Of a stretch of DNA of 64,000 nt, positions 24,096-35,535 are shown one piece after another. The notes beneath the pieces are model-generated. The model had not been told where the DNA came from, did no database searches, and was given only the letters and a program-made list of their open reading frames with translations. The first letter of the stretch is position 1; each line of letters opens with the position of its first letter. The position numbers and the translations under genes are program-made. The DNA comes from Pontederia crassipes (taxonomy: Eukaryota; Streptophyta; Magnoliopsida; Commelinales; Pontederiaceae): positions 6,727,001-6,791,000 of the forward strand of contig CM060195.1 of the NCBI GenBank assembly GCA_030549335.1, in the 5' to 3' direction.

Positions 24096-25975
24096 TAGTT
24101 CAAAAAGGAAAATGTTGTATGTGAACATTGCAAGAAGCTGGATAACAAAAAGGCACAATATTACAAAATTATTGGTTACCCTTAAAATACAATAGAGGAA
24201 GGAATCAAATTAATGTCAACAATGCAATAGTACAACTAGAGATAGAGGAAGATAAAGTTGCTTCAACTTCATTGCCGAATGGGGATGAATCAGTGGTCAC
24301 ACATCTAGGTTTCTATCATATTAGTCTAGACAAAGCTTTAACTAATGTTCTTTATCCCCCGGACTTTAAATTTCATTTAATTTCAGTCTCCCATCTTATT
24401 CAAGACCTAGTATGTTCAGTCATATTTACTTGTGATGTGTGCAAAATCTAGGACCCATTGAATGGCACGGTGAGCTAGATTGGTAAGAAGAATGGTGGCC
24501 TATATTACTTCACAGGATTGGGAGCTGGTTATCAGTCCTTTACATGTTTTAAAACTGGGATCAATAAAACTAAAGAGGAAGTTTGACACCAGAGGCTTGA
24601 TCATCTACCTATTGAGAAGTTCAAGTACATTGATGCATTGAAGAATTTAGTTTTGGGAAATTAGATTACTTGTAGCACATGTCCTGTGGCAAAACAAACA
24701 AGAATGCCTTTTAAACTTTTGCCTAACTCAATTAGAAGTGTAAAGAAACTAGACTTTATTCGTGTGGACACCTGGGTCCTTTTAAAATCACAAATCATTC
24801 TAGTGAAAGTGTTTTTATTACTATTGTTGATGATTATAGAAGAATGACATGGGTGTATTTACTCAATCAAAAATCAGATTGTGGCAAACTTCTTATACAA
24901 TTTATCAGTTTTGTTGAAAACCAATTTGATGTTCAAGTTAAAGTTATGAGAACATACAATGGGATTGAATATGTTATTTCATGCAATGATTACTTTGTTA
25001 GTAAAGGAATTCTTCACAAGAGGAGATGTGTTTATTACTTAGTTCTTCCTTCTATTCCTAATTTTGAAGGTAGCACTTCATGACACTTCATTACAGCTTG
25101 AAGGAAGAGCTAAAAGAGTTACTAAGCCACCTACTTGGCTGCAAGATTATGTGACAATGAATGCTCAAAATATGCTTAATACAAATTCCACTACATATAC
25201 TATTCAGAATTATGTTTCTTATGGAGGTTTGAGTGATAACTGCAAATGTTTTTTTTACAACTTATGAGCCCACCTCTTATCAATCAGCCATAAAAAAATA
25301 TCCAAATTGGGTAGAGGCCATGAATGCTAAGTTAGAAGTCTTAGAAGCAGCCTGATAAGTTGTAGATCTTTCGGGTGGAGTCAAACCCTTAGTATGTAAA
25401 TGGGTTTATAAAATCAAGTTGACATCAAAACGAAAAATTGAGACATACAAAGCAAGGTTGGTTTCTAAGGGTTTCACACAAAAACAAGGAGTGGACTATA
25501 AAGACATCTTCTCTCCTATGGCAAAAGATGTCACTATTCGAACACTCTAATTTCAGTTGCTCAACACAATTGGCCAGTGTACCATCTTGATGTTACTATT
25601 GCATTTCTCAATGGATATTTGTTTGAGGAATTATGGTAGTAGGTCTCGTGTCTACAAACTACTTAAGTATTTATATGGGCTGAAGGAGGTTTTTCGATAG
25701 TGGAACCTTAAGTTCATCAAATTCTCCTTAATGCTGGATTTACACAAAGTCACAATGATTTGCTACTTTCTTTGGGAGAAATTCCAAAAGGGTTCGATCA
25801 AGTTGCTTCATGTGTATACGAAAGAAGAAGTGGCTAGGTTGCTAACAAAGGCGTTGGATTCTCAACAACATCATCATCATATATATGAGCAAGTTAGGCA
25901 TGATAAACATTTATCATTGCCAAACTTGAAGAGGAGTGTAGAAATTTTGCGTGATATATGTTTCAGTCTGTAGTA
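24096..25975 (+). pseudogene. Decayed Ty1/copia polyprotein remnants
   Basis: In order on the plus strand: a gag knuckle relic CEHCKKLDNKKAQYYKIIG (about 24115-24175; the second half is lost); the pre-integrase block FHLISVSHLIQD and the GLYYF..HQRLDHLP..FKYI stretch with CSTCPVAKQTRMPF (zinc-finger side of integrase, 24360-24715); integrase core remnants (24840-25080); reverse transcriptase start ([20 protein letters not shown]-like near 25440-25500) and KYLYGLKE (25670); and an RNase H tail (KLLHVYTKEEVARLLTKAL, 25800-25860). Large parts of RT, including YVDD, are missing. There are many stops and frame changes. LTRs were not delimited. Confidence 0.8.
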
Positions 25976-27545
25976 ATATTATTTGTATAGTTGTACTCTA
26001 GCTGGGGTTCACAGTAATACTAAGTGTCACTTAGGAGAGTATAAAATCAAAGAAGGAAATTTTAGTAGTGCATGTTACACCCTCTGCTTAGTGATTAAAA
26101 CGGCTTGTTTTAGTGCTCTAGCAACATGGATACAAGTCCCCTTTCACCACTTTTTCTTTCATTATTTTAAACTTCACCTTTTTCTTATTATCATAAGCAA
26201 GTATTAAATATAAAATATCTCTTTATTTATGTTATTTAATTATGCAATTTTATAAAGTTATATATATTATTTAATATTGCTATAGCTTTTTAGCAATCAA
26301 AGCTAATTCAGTTTTTTTATTATTCAAATTATAATTTATTCTTCATCTTGAATCATTAAGATTCAATTATTCTCCTACTTCAACTATATTAACTTCTAAA
26401 TAAACTAATATTGGTTATCTTATTTAATTATGTGATTTTGATAATTTTTTTGCATATTTTTTATGGATGTTACTTATGAAATTTAAATTTATTAGTGCAA
26501 TGATTCATAAATAATATAAATTTAATAAAGGAATAATATAATTATATATATTTGGTTGTTATTTAAAAAAATTTAAGATATTTATAATTAGTACATTTAT
26601 TCTCAATAATATTTAAGAAATCTATTGCGTTTCAATATATAAGTCGAATTACACCGATATATTCAAACAGTCCAGCATAATTTCCAACTAGCACTCCATC
26701 ATAAAATGTGATTATTTAGTTACATGATTGATTATCATAAAAGAGGAGGGTGAACCCGACATCTTTTTATTATTTGACAACGTGATATTATTTTCATGTC
26801 ATCTTCTCTCTCAGACACACAACTATTTTTTATTTTATTATCATAATAATTTATTAATTTTAAATTAATTAATTAACTCAGATGCAGAATTATAAAATCT
26901 TATTTACTTCCTTATTCATAACTAAAATAGTAACCTATTGGGACAACCTCGCTTAAATATTAAACTCATCAAAATAAAAATATCAGTTTTAATTGATTGA
27001 CTCACTAATTAACTAAGCATTGTACATTAAACTAGATAATTAAATATACTTTTAATAACATTTACAATGTTATATAATTAATATTCTCTACTTTTTATAA
27101 AAATATTATATTTTTAATCAACTTAACATTTATCTCCCTTTAAAATATATTTTTTTAGTTTTTTATTATCATATTTTATCCTAGTATTAAAAGTAATATA
27201 TAGTTTTTTTAACTCTTATAATGAATGGAAGATTGAAGGTAAGAGATTATATTAATGATATTGAAAATTTAAAATAAAAATTAAGGATAAAATTGTCACG
27301 TCTGGAAGTGGCGATACGCGATGCATCCTTCAATTATTCGTGGGCAACTCCGACCAATCGCCAATATTTTCAATGCTTATGCCTTATAATATGGTCATTC
27401 GATCCTATCTTTTCTTGGGACGGAACAACAAATCAAATCTTCCCAAAATGGATTGCTTAAAGATTGCACGCCGTAAAAAAGAAAAGAGAAAGATCGCACA
27501 TTAATTGATACAAAAAGACGTCGACCGCAGTTGTGACAACTGACA
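25976..27545. other. AT-rich intergenic region, nothing recognised
   Basis: No coding sequence or clear transposon ends. Composition is extremely AT-rich from 26200 to 27290. It ends where the conserved upstream block of DUF674 gene 2 begins. Confidence 0.4.
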
Positions 27546-27573
27546 AGCAGCGGCGTTTAGTTGTTCGATGGCA
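27546..27573 (+). promoter_or_regulatory. Conserved block upstream of DUF674 gene 2
   Basis: AGCAGCGGCGTTTAGTTGT followed by ATGGCA is shared with 32592-32619, upstream of DUF674 gene 3, with only two mismatches. It lies 83-110 bp before the start codon here and 103-130 bp before it there. Whether it acts in transcription or merely marks the duplication is not shown. Confidence 0.5.
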
Positions 27574-27655
27574 CCAACTAAAAACCCCCCGTTATTATAC
27601 ACAGTGTAAGTGTTGCAGGAAAGCGTAGTATTTTCGTCGACGTTTGCAACTTCGC

Positions 27656-28662
27656 ATGCAGCAAAGCAAAAGCATGGCCCCCGTCACCAAGTACACAATG
27701 AAGCTAATGGTGAACACGGCCACGAACAGAGTGGTATTTGCAGAAGCCTCCAAGGAAGTAGTGGACTTCCTGTTTGGTATTCTAGAGATGCCAATCGTCT
27801 CCGTCGTCAATCTTTTCAACAAGGAGGTGGAAGTTGGATCCTTGGATAAGCTCTTCAGGAGCTTTCAGGTTCTTGACGCGTCCTACTTCCGATCGACCCA
27901 AGTCAAAAGCTCGCCGTCCTCAACTCCGTTTCCGGGAACCACTTGCGCGCCTCTAATTCCCACATCCTCCTTCCTTCGCCGGTCTCCGAGAACAAACGTT
28001 ACTACACTTGCCCTTCCGGCTGCCGCTGCTTTTCTGACGTTTTAGGTGTTCATTGTCCGAGTTGTATGGAACTCCTGGCGTGCTCGGCGTCTTTGGTGAA
28101 GGCCCCATTCGGCTACGTGAAGAGCTCGGCAACTTTTACCATCATGGATGACCTGACTGTTGCTCCGACGTCCGGCTTCTCCAGCTCCGATCTCGTTCGC
28201 GGGATTGGCTCGGACGATTTGGAGGTGAAGGTTGTCACGATCGGCTGGCAAGAGGTACATGCATAGGCTGAGTAAATTAGTTTGGCACCGTACATATATG
28301 TTCAATTATTTACGTGAGTGGCTACAATATGCATGTGATAGTCTTTAATTAGAGCACTCATTATTTCTCTATCTATAAAAGATAGTAGACTTAGACTTCG
28401 CCTGAAGTACTAATGGCGGTTGTTACTTTTTCTCTTGCGCTATGCTGATGAGCAGGGTGTGAAGCTGCTGAAGGTCTCGCTGAAATCTACGACTGTCCTC
28501 AGTGATGTGTTCCTGTCGCCGGCGCTGTCGCGTATATGTAGCCATGTGAAAAGAGCCGCGCAACGGCGTTGTCGTTCGCCATCTTTTAAAACTTTGGTGT
28601 ATTGTTTTCTCGCATTGGCTTTCGTTTCATTTGCTGACATGCTTGCTCTTTCTTCTCATTAA
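27656..28662 (+). CDS. DUF674 family protein, gene 2 (two exons, apparent frameshift)
   Basis: Best-preserved gene of the window. The ATG at 27656 parallels that of gene 3 (both GCATGCAG); a second ATG is at 27674. Exon 1 reads MKLMVNTATNRVVFAEASKE, VVDFLFGILEMPIVSVVNLF and VGSLDKLFRSFQVLDASYF, the DUF674 N-terminal block. Near 27897-27905 the frame must change by one base to continue VLNSVSGNHLRASNSHILLP, then CPSGC and CPSC cysteine pairs, KAPFGYVKSSATFTIMDDLT and LEVKVVTIGWQE. Intron 28255-28455 (GT..AG, phase 0). Exon 2 begins GVKLLKVSLKSTTVLSDVFL, the family's C-terminal signature. Without correcting the frameshift, the product would stop near 28045. The cellular function of the family is unknown. 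A sequencing error cannot be excluded. Confidence 0.8.
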
Positions 28663-29334
28663 TGTTTGTCTTATCAACATTTGAACACTCCCCTCCTGGC
28701 CGAGAAATTTTGCCGTCCATATGTATTTGTAATGTTGCTTTTTTTATTTTAATTAGGTCCGATGCTTTTTTCCATCCTGATCGATTTGACGAATTATGCA
28801 TGGGAGGTTGCTTCTTTTGTTGCACAAGAGAATCTTATTGAAGTATTTATATGCTTGGTTTTTTGTTTGTGGTTTAGTTTTAGAACAAAAGAAAATTGTG
28901 TAGTTAAATTTAGTTGATACACGCTTCTTTAACCATGTTTGACCTTGATTTTGCCTAGAGCTCAAAATTTCACTACTTATTTGTAAGTTGTACCCTACAT
29001 ATTAAGTAATATATATCTGTTAACAAATGAAAAAAAGTAATATTTAAGCGTTCAAATATATAATCTTTTCGTTATTTTGAATACGTATTGTAAGAAATTA
29101 CTTTATCAAACTCGAAATCCAGATGTTTATCCCCTAAGACATTTTCTTAAATTAAATTATTAGTCTCTGTTACAAATATGAGTTCAACTGTCAAAAATTA
29201 AAGGTGTAATTGAATGTGTATAAAAGATGTACAAGATAGATTCGGTAACCTTCTCGGAGAGTGTCCGTTATGATATATTCGTAAAAATGTTCTCTACGAA
29301 CTGCCTGCGAGGTTCAGATCTTCAAAAATGTAGA
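28663..29334. other. 3' flank of DUF674 gene 2
   Basis: No gene seen. AT-rich. Not obviously alignable with the shorter 3' flank of gene 3 (33613-33900). Confidence 0.35.
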
Positions 29335-30845
29335 GTATCACCACACAAAAAAAAAGTTCCGATATTCATAGGTAAATTAGGACAATTTAATTATCATGAC
29401 GAATTGTCTTCTTTTCAATGATGAAAATTATTTTTGATAACCCACACTACGCCAAAATCATTAAAGAAGGTTTATTAGTAAATGAAGAGAAAAAACTCTT
29501 TACAAAGTTGACTGAACAGAATCAAAATACTTTCAAACCGGCAGAGGCTGAGGCAGTGTGATCAGTCGGTGTATGCCAGGCACTCAAAATGTCTTATCAT
29601 ACTAACATAAGACTGGATTGACTCCTAGCTTAAGTAATATTTTGAATTCTAGTTTTGTGAATATAAAATATTTTTATTGGGAGTTTCACTTATTTTTGTT
29701 AGGTACACGACGATTTTATCGAATTAGTTTGGCTCGATGGTGGGTCGATTTTTAACTTATGGAGAATGTACTTTGTAGCGTCACACGAATGAATCATCGG
29801 CACCGCTGTCTAAATACCAGGGGCTAGTTACCAAAAAAAATTGTCATATATTTGTACCTTGTAAATTTGGTAAACATTTACTCCGGGTGTAATGTACGCG
29901 TTCACTTGAAAAAAAACTAAAATTTTAATTTGTAACGCGCATTATTTCATAAAATATAAAAAAATTATAATCATCAATCATAATTGTATTTGTCGTATAA
30001 CTTATGAGATAAATTAATATATGGTCATTGACTACTCCGATAATTCGAACTACATCAAACTATGAATGAGTAAATAAGTACTGATCACTAAAATGATAAA
30101 AACACTTTGAATAGTTTAATTAGACGATGAACATGATCATCATGAAAATGCTATCGAACTAATACTATAAACTAATAAGCAGTTATTGAGCCAATCAAAT
30201 GGAGAAAAACTCCGCACTACACCAGTTGTACCCCTAATGCTCGATCTACTTGTTCATTTAAAATAGAATTTTTTTTTAAGAAAATCTAATTTGTTTGTAA
30301 TCATGGATAACATCTCGTTGAAATTTCCAAAGAGAGATCAAACATTTAGAAGAGTAAAACATCAAAGGATCATCTAACAGACAGAACAACAAATAAAAGC
30401 TAAATACAATATTGGTGCATAATTTTCTTGACTATCATGGAGAATAAAGAAGAAGCTCCCTCGTATGTACAAATGAAGCAAAATCATGATCAAGGGTGTG
30501 GCGAGATCTTCTTTTGTACACTACTTTCTTCGGATCTTTTTTCTTGACTCTTTCACAGTTGGACGAGAAAAAGAAGCACGTAAGCAAAAGATTTTAGAAT
30601 AAGAAATTGGTACCAAATGCGGAAACTAAATAAAAGAGAATAACAAAGTACATCATAATGGCAAATAAAAAGTTCATTACATGATACATAATCTCAAATA
30701 TAATTCGATCAATAAAAATGAAAGAGACTCCAACTAGACTCATGAGTAGCAAGTTCAACCATTAAAATTAAGTACGAATTCATAAAGGTCATGAGTTAGT
30801 TTCATCCGAATTACAGAAGAATAACAAATGGAGGAAAAATGAGAA
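29335..30845 (+). repeat. Duplicated 3' flank, copy 1
   Basis: From AAAAAAAAGTTCCGATATTCA to ATGGAGGAAAAATGAG this interval aligns along its whole length with 33905-35535, including GGACAATTTAATTATCATGA, AACGCGCATTATTTCATA and TGGTCATTGACTACTCCGAT. It is non-coding. It preserves the empty target site of the gypsy element that interrupts copy 2. Confidence 0.8.
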
Positions 30846-31718
30846 AGATGAATAAAAAGTATGATATTTGAAAAAAAAATACGTGTTTCAAATGACATTA
30901 TGTATAACAGTTTTTCTATAACTAAAACAAAGAAAGTGCAATGAAAAGGTCCTGTTCATTCATTCTTAAAGGGAAAAGTAGTGTCCTATAACGGTATCAC
31001 AACAAATCGGAAATAATCTTTGTTTACATTTTTGGAAAAAAAAAGAAGACTAAATTGAACCGGATCATATAGGGGTGAATAATTTACGATTTCTAGTCAA
31101 AAGCATTAAAAATAGTGAAAAAATGAAAGGAAAAAGAGTAAAGATGGACAGTATAATGATCAAATATTGATGGAAAAATTGGAAAAGAAGAAAATGCGAA
31201 ATAAAATAAATGACAGAGAAGTATAATTAAGGAAGAAAGGTGTAATATTATAGGACCTGAATCAGAAAAAGAAAATAAGTATAAGAAAATTAATTTGAAT
31301 CCAGGTAAGAAACATAATTTGAATTGCTAACATTATAAGTGGTAACTGATCGATTTAAGTATAAGAAAATTGATTTATTTTTCAGAAGAAATTTCATAAT
31401 TTTTAATAAGAAAATAATATAATTACATTAAATAATACATATTTAAAATAAGAAAATATGTTATTAATGTTTAATTATTTAAAAAGGACAAATTATGTTA
31501 TTGATCATTTTTTATATTTTATACTTTTATTTTTATTATATTTTCAAAATAAATAAAAATAATATTTTAAATATAATTCAATTCGATCAAACTCTACATT
31601 AAATCGTTAAATCGATGAGAACCATAATTTAATTCATCCGTATGTTAGCTGTCATGTCCGACTTTAAAAATATATAATTTAATACAGCAAGAAATTAATA
31701 CTCGTATTTTAAAAAATG
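30846..31718. other. Non-coding interval between the duplicated flank and the foldback element
   Basis: AT-rich, with no reading frame or repeat ends recognised. Confidence 0.35.
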
Positions 31719-32439
31719 GTGCCTTTAAGTCACTCCATAATTCTTAATGTCACTCCTCTCTTAATTATTTTATCCTTATTTTTTAAAATTATAAAATCTT
31801 TTATAATAATGGAAGATCAAGAGTCTCCTCTCTCTTTTTGAACACAAAATTTATTATCTTATAATAATTAACATTAAAAGTATTTATTTTTTTATAATAT
31901 TAGAAGATCAAATATCTCTTTTCTTTTTCTTCAAAAATAAAATTATTATTTTAAATAATTAATATGAAAAGTTTTTAACATTATATTTTTACTTTGTATA
32001 TAATTGTTCTATCATAATGTCTTTTTTATTCAGCTTATTGAATATTTTTATATTTATTTTATTCAGCTTATTTGACATAGCGTCACATTTTATTGCCATA
32101 ATAAATATAAAAATATTAAATAAGCTAAATAAAATATAGGCACTGTGATAAAAAAATATAGTAAAATAAAGTAAAAATTATAATATTAAAAACTTTTCAT
32201 GTTAATTATTTTAAATAATAATTTTATTTTGAAGAAATAAAAAAGCAATCTTTGATTCGTATAATATTATAAAGAAATAAAGACTTTTGATGTTAATTAT
32301 TATAAAATAATAAATTCTATTGTTGAAAAAAAAGGAGACTTTTCGATTATCACTATTAAAAGAATATAAGTTCATTTTATAATTTTAAAAAGTATGGATA
32401 AAATGGGTAAGAGATAAAATTATGGAGTGACACCAGGTA
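31719..32439. mobile_element. Foldback / MITE-like element with long inverted arms (about 720 bp)
   Basis: The left part (GTCACTCCATAATTCTTAAT, then TTTTTAAAATTATAAAATC) reappears inverted at the right end (TTTTATAATTTTAAAAAG, then AAAATTATGGAGTGACACC). The pairing continues inward past CTTTTAATAGTG-like, ATAATTAACAT and AAAAATAAAATTATTATTT blocks to a central loop near 32060-32100 (TTATTCAGCTTA and TAAGCTAAATAA). No coding capacity. A target duplication could not be defined with certainty. Confidence 0.7.
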
Positions 32440-32591
32440 CATCTTTTTTTTAAAAAAAAAAAAGTATGCATGACCGTCAAAGTTCCTTTCTCTGAACCGT
32501 GAACGGAACAATTTTACCTAGAAAAAAATGCATCAAGCATAGGAGAATTTACAGAAGAAGACGGCATTAAATGGCCACGATTTAAAAAACT

Positions 32592-32619
32592 AGCAGCGGC
32601 GTTTAGTTGTCCAATGGCA
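32592..32619 (+). promoter_or_regulatory. Conserved block upstream of DUF674 gene 3
   Basis: AGCAGCGGCGTTTAGTTGT plus ATGGCA, as at 27546-27573. A TATATATATAATATATAG run (about 32672-32690), 30-50 bp before the ATG, could be the TATA element. Confidence 0.5.
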
Positions 32620-32721
32620 TGCACCGAATCGATCAGACTTCTCTGTTAACAACTGATCTCACCTTAACTGATATATATATAATATATAGCATCATTTCCC
32701 CGTAGACGAACTTGTCATTGC

Positions 32722-33612
32722 ATGCAGTCAGAGATGGAATCTGGTATCAATTTCACGTTGAAGCTAATGGTGAACAGGTCCACCAAGAGGGTGCTGTTTG
32801 TAGAAGCTTCAAAGGAAGTAGTTGACTTCCTCTGTGGTCTACTAGAGATGCCGATCTGCTCCATCTTCAAGCTTCTTAAAAATGAGGAAGTTACAGTTGG
32901 ATCCCTGAGTAAGTTCTTTCAGAGTTTGGAGGTGCTTGAGATCGATTTTTCCAATCAAAAGATGTCAAAGCCTCCTTCCTCAACCCCGTGTTCCGTAGCT
33001 TCTCGTCTTCTTATTCCAGTTACCTCCTTCCTCCGCCGGTCTCGGAGAAGAAAAGCTACTACTTCTGACACTGCAGCATGCATAGTTCACCAAGGAAGTT
33101 ATACGTTACTGATTCTTCTGATGCAATTTGTCCGTCTTGTATGAAATCGATAAGGTGGCATGCAGACTTCGTTCCAGGTCCTGTTACCAAGGCGCCATTT
33201 GGTTACCTCAGTGGCACGTCGACTTATACCATCCTTGACGACTTGACTGTGGCTCCGACGTCTGCTTTCTCCACCTTAAAAGTTTAACCTTGTCTTCAAA
33301 CAGTGTGGGTATGGATCAATCGTCGTCGGAGATTTGGAGGAGATGGTGGTCAATCTTGGTTTGGACGAGGTCTTCCTTCCTTATATATATATCCGCGTCC
33401 ATAAATTTTCCCAAATCTATATTTATAATCTCTTACTAGTTGACTGAAGAACTACGTAGCTCTTGATTACTCTACTTCCTTAATAGAGATTATTAATTTT
33501 CCCTAATCGATCTATGATGTCTTGTTGTTAGGGTTTGAAGTTGTTGAAGGCCTCTCTGCATTCCACAACCGTGCTCAGCCATGTGCTTGCACCCCAAGCC
33601 CGATGCAGCTGA
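32722..33612 (+). pseudogene. DUF674 family gene 3 (two exons, two frameshifts, one stop)
   Basis: The first frame starts at 32722 and runs LKLMVNRSTKRVLFVEASKE, VVDFLCGLLEMPICSIFKLL and VGSLSKFFQSLEVL. The match then shifts frame near 32960-32970 into ASFLNPVFRSFSSSYSSYLL and VSEKKSYYF, followed by a TGA at about 33067 where a cysteine region is expected. It resumes in HSSPRKLYVTDSSDAICPSC and APFGYLSGTSTYTILDDLT, and shifts again near 33285-33300 into QCGYGSIVVGDLEEMVVNLG. Exon 1 ends LDE|GTCTTC at 33369. Exon 2 (33532-33612) reads GLKLLKASLHSTTVLSHVLA and stops. Splice sites are in the same places as in gene 2. It is a tandem duplicate of gene 2, and more decayed. Confidence 0.85.
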
Positions 33613-33904
33613 ATGCGCAAATGACCAGCAAAACAACTTCAGCGACAATCTACGACTTCATATACTTTTCTTAATTGACGTAAGAATTCTTAATTTATCT
33701 AGAATGGGATTGAAATCTGAATACATATGATAAGAAGCCATCCAAAAAGAACTGCTAGCCGTTTGTAGTATCTTGAACATTACGATGCATCAATACTGAA
33801 AGTGGATCATATTTGCATTGAGGATTTGTATACATTTTCTTAACCATGTCCTTCGGTTATCTAAAAGTATTAACAAAATTGACTGAATGATTTTATCTCT
33901 TCAC

Positions 33905-35535
33905 AAATAAAAAAAAGTTTCGATATTCATCTCTTGCTTGGTGAATTAGGACAATTTAATTATCATGACCAATTATCTTTTTTTCAGTGATGAATATTAT
34001 TTTTTATACTCCTCATTACGCGAGAATCATCAAAGAAGGTTTTAGTTAGTAAATGAAGAGAAAAACCTCTTTAAAAAGTTAACTGAATAAAATCAAAATA
34101 CTTTCAAACCCGCAGAGGCTGAGGCAGTGTGATCTATCGGTGGATTCCATGTGCAGGAACTCCAAATGTCTTATCATACCAACATTGAACTTAGTGATAG
34201 ATGACTTTTTCTCGCTTAAATAAAATTTCGAATTTAAATTTATCAACGTAAATAAACTTTGTTAGAAGTCTCCCTTGTCATTGTCATGTACGTGATCCGG
34301 ACCGATTTTATTGGATTATTCATATCGATGGTGAATCAACTTCTAACCTGTGAACCGTGCTTTTTAGTGCCGCACAAATTAAATTAAATCATCTGCCCAC
34401 TTCTTAAATACCTGGACTGACTTAAAAAAAAATGTCTTATCATATATTTGTACTTTGTAAATTTGGTAAACATCTGCTCCGCGTGTAATGTACACGTTCA
34501 TTTGAAAAAAAAACTAAAATTTTAATTTGTAACGCGCATTATTTCATATAATATAAAAAAAATTATAATCATCAATCATAATTGTATTTGTCGTACAACT
34601 TATAAGATAAATTAATATATGGTCATTGACTACTCCGATAATTCGAACTACGTCAAACTATGAGAGTAACTAAGTAATGATCACTAAAACGACAAACATT
34701 TTGAATAGTTTAACCAGTCGATTAACATGATCATCATCAAAATATTATCGAATTAATACTATAAACTAATAAACAATTATTGAGCCAATCAAATGGAGAA
34801 AAAACTCTCCACTACACCAGTAGTGCCCCTAATGCTCGATCTACTTGTTCATTTAAAAAATAGATTTTTTTTTAAAAAAAAGCTAATTTGTTTGTAATCA
34901 TTGATAACATCTTGTTGAAATTTCCAAAGAGAGATCAAACATTTAGAAGAGTAAAACATAAAATATCATCTAACAGACAGAACAACAAGTAAAAGCTAAA
35001 TACAATATTGGTACATAATTTTCTTGACTATCATATGGAGAGCAAAGAAGAACCTCCCTCGTACGTGCAAATGAAGCGAAATCACGATCAAGAGTGTAAT
35101 GTTCCGAAATTTGATCTTGTCACATGGTGAAATATTTTTTCGTGCACTACTTTCTTCCATTCTTCTTAACTCTTTCATTGATCTAGTTGGACAAAAAAAA
35201 GAAACAAAGTACAAGAAATTGGTATGCAAATGCGGAAGCTAAATGGAAGAGAATAACAAAGTACATCATAATGGCATATAAAAGTTCGTGACGTGATACA
35301 TATCTCATACATAATCTCAAATACAACTCGATCAATGAAAGCGAAAGAGACTTCATCTAGACTCATACGATAATCATGTGCACACACCATCGAGCTATAA
35401 CTGTCGCACACATGGCTCGCATGTGAGGATCACATAAAGAAACAAGCTCAACAGTTATCATAAAATTAAGTATAAATTCTTATAGGTCATGAGTTATTTC
35501 ATTAGAATAACACAAGAATGGCAATGGAGGAAAAA
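33905..35535 (+). repeat. Duplicated 3' flank, copy 2
   Basis: Aligns with 29335-30845 and ends abruptly at GGAGGAAAAA where the gypsy LTR starts. One segment around 35360-35450 (CGATAATCATGTGCACACACC onward) is extra relative to copy 1. Confidence 0.8.

Noticed and set aside
27644-28045. Taking the single uncorrected frame of DUF674 gene 2 as a full gene
   Set aside because: The C-terminal third of that frame loses all family similarity, which continues in another frame from about 27900.
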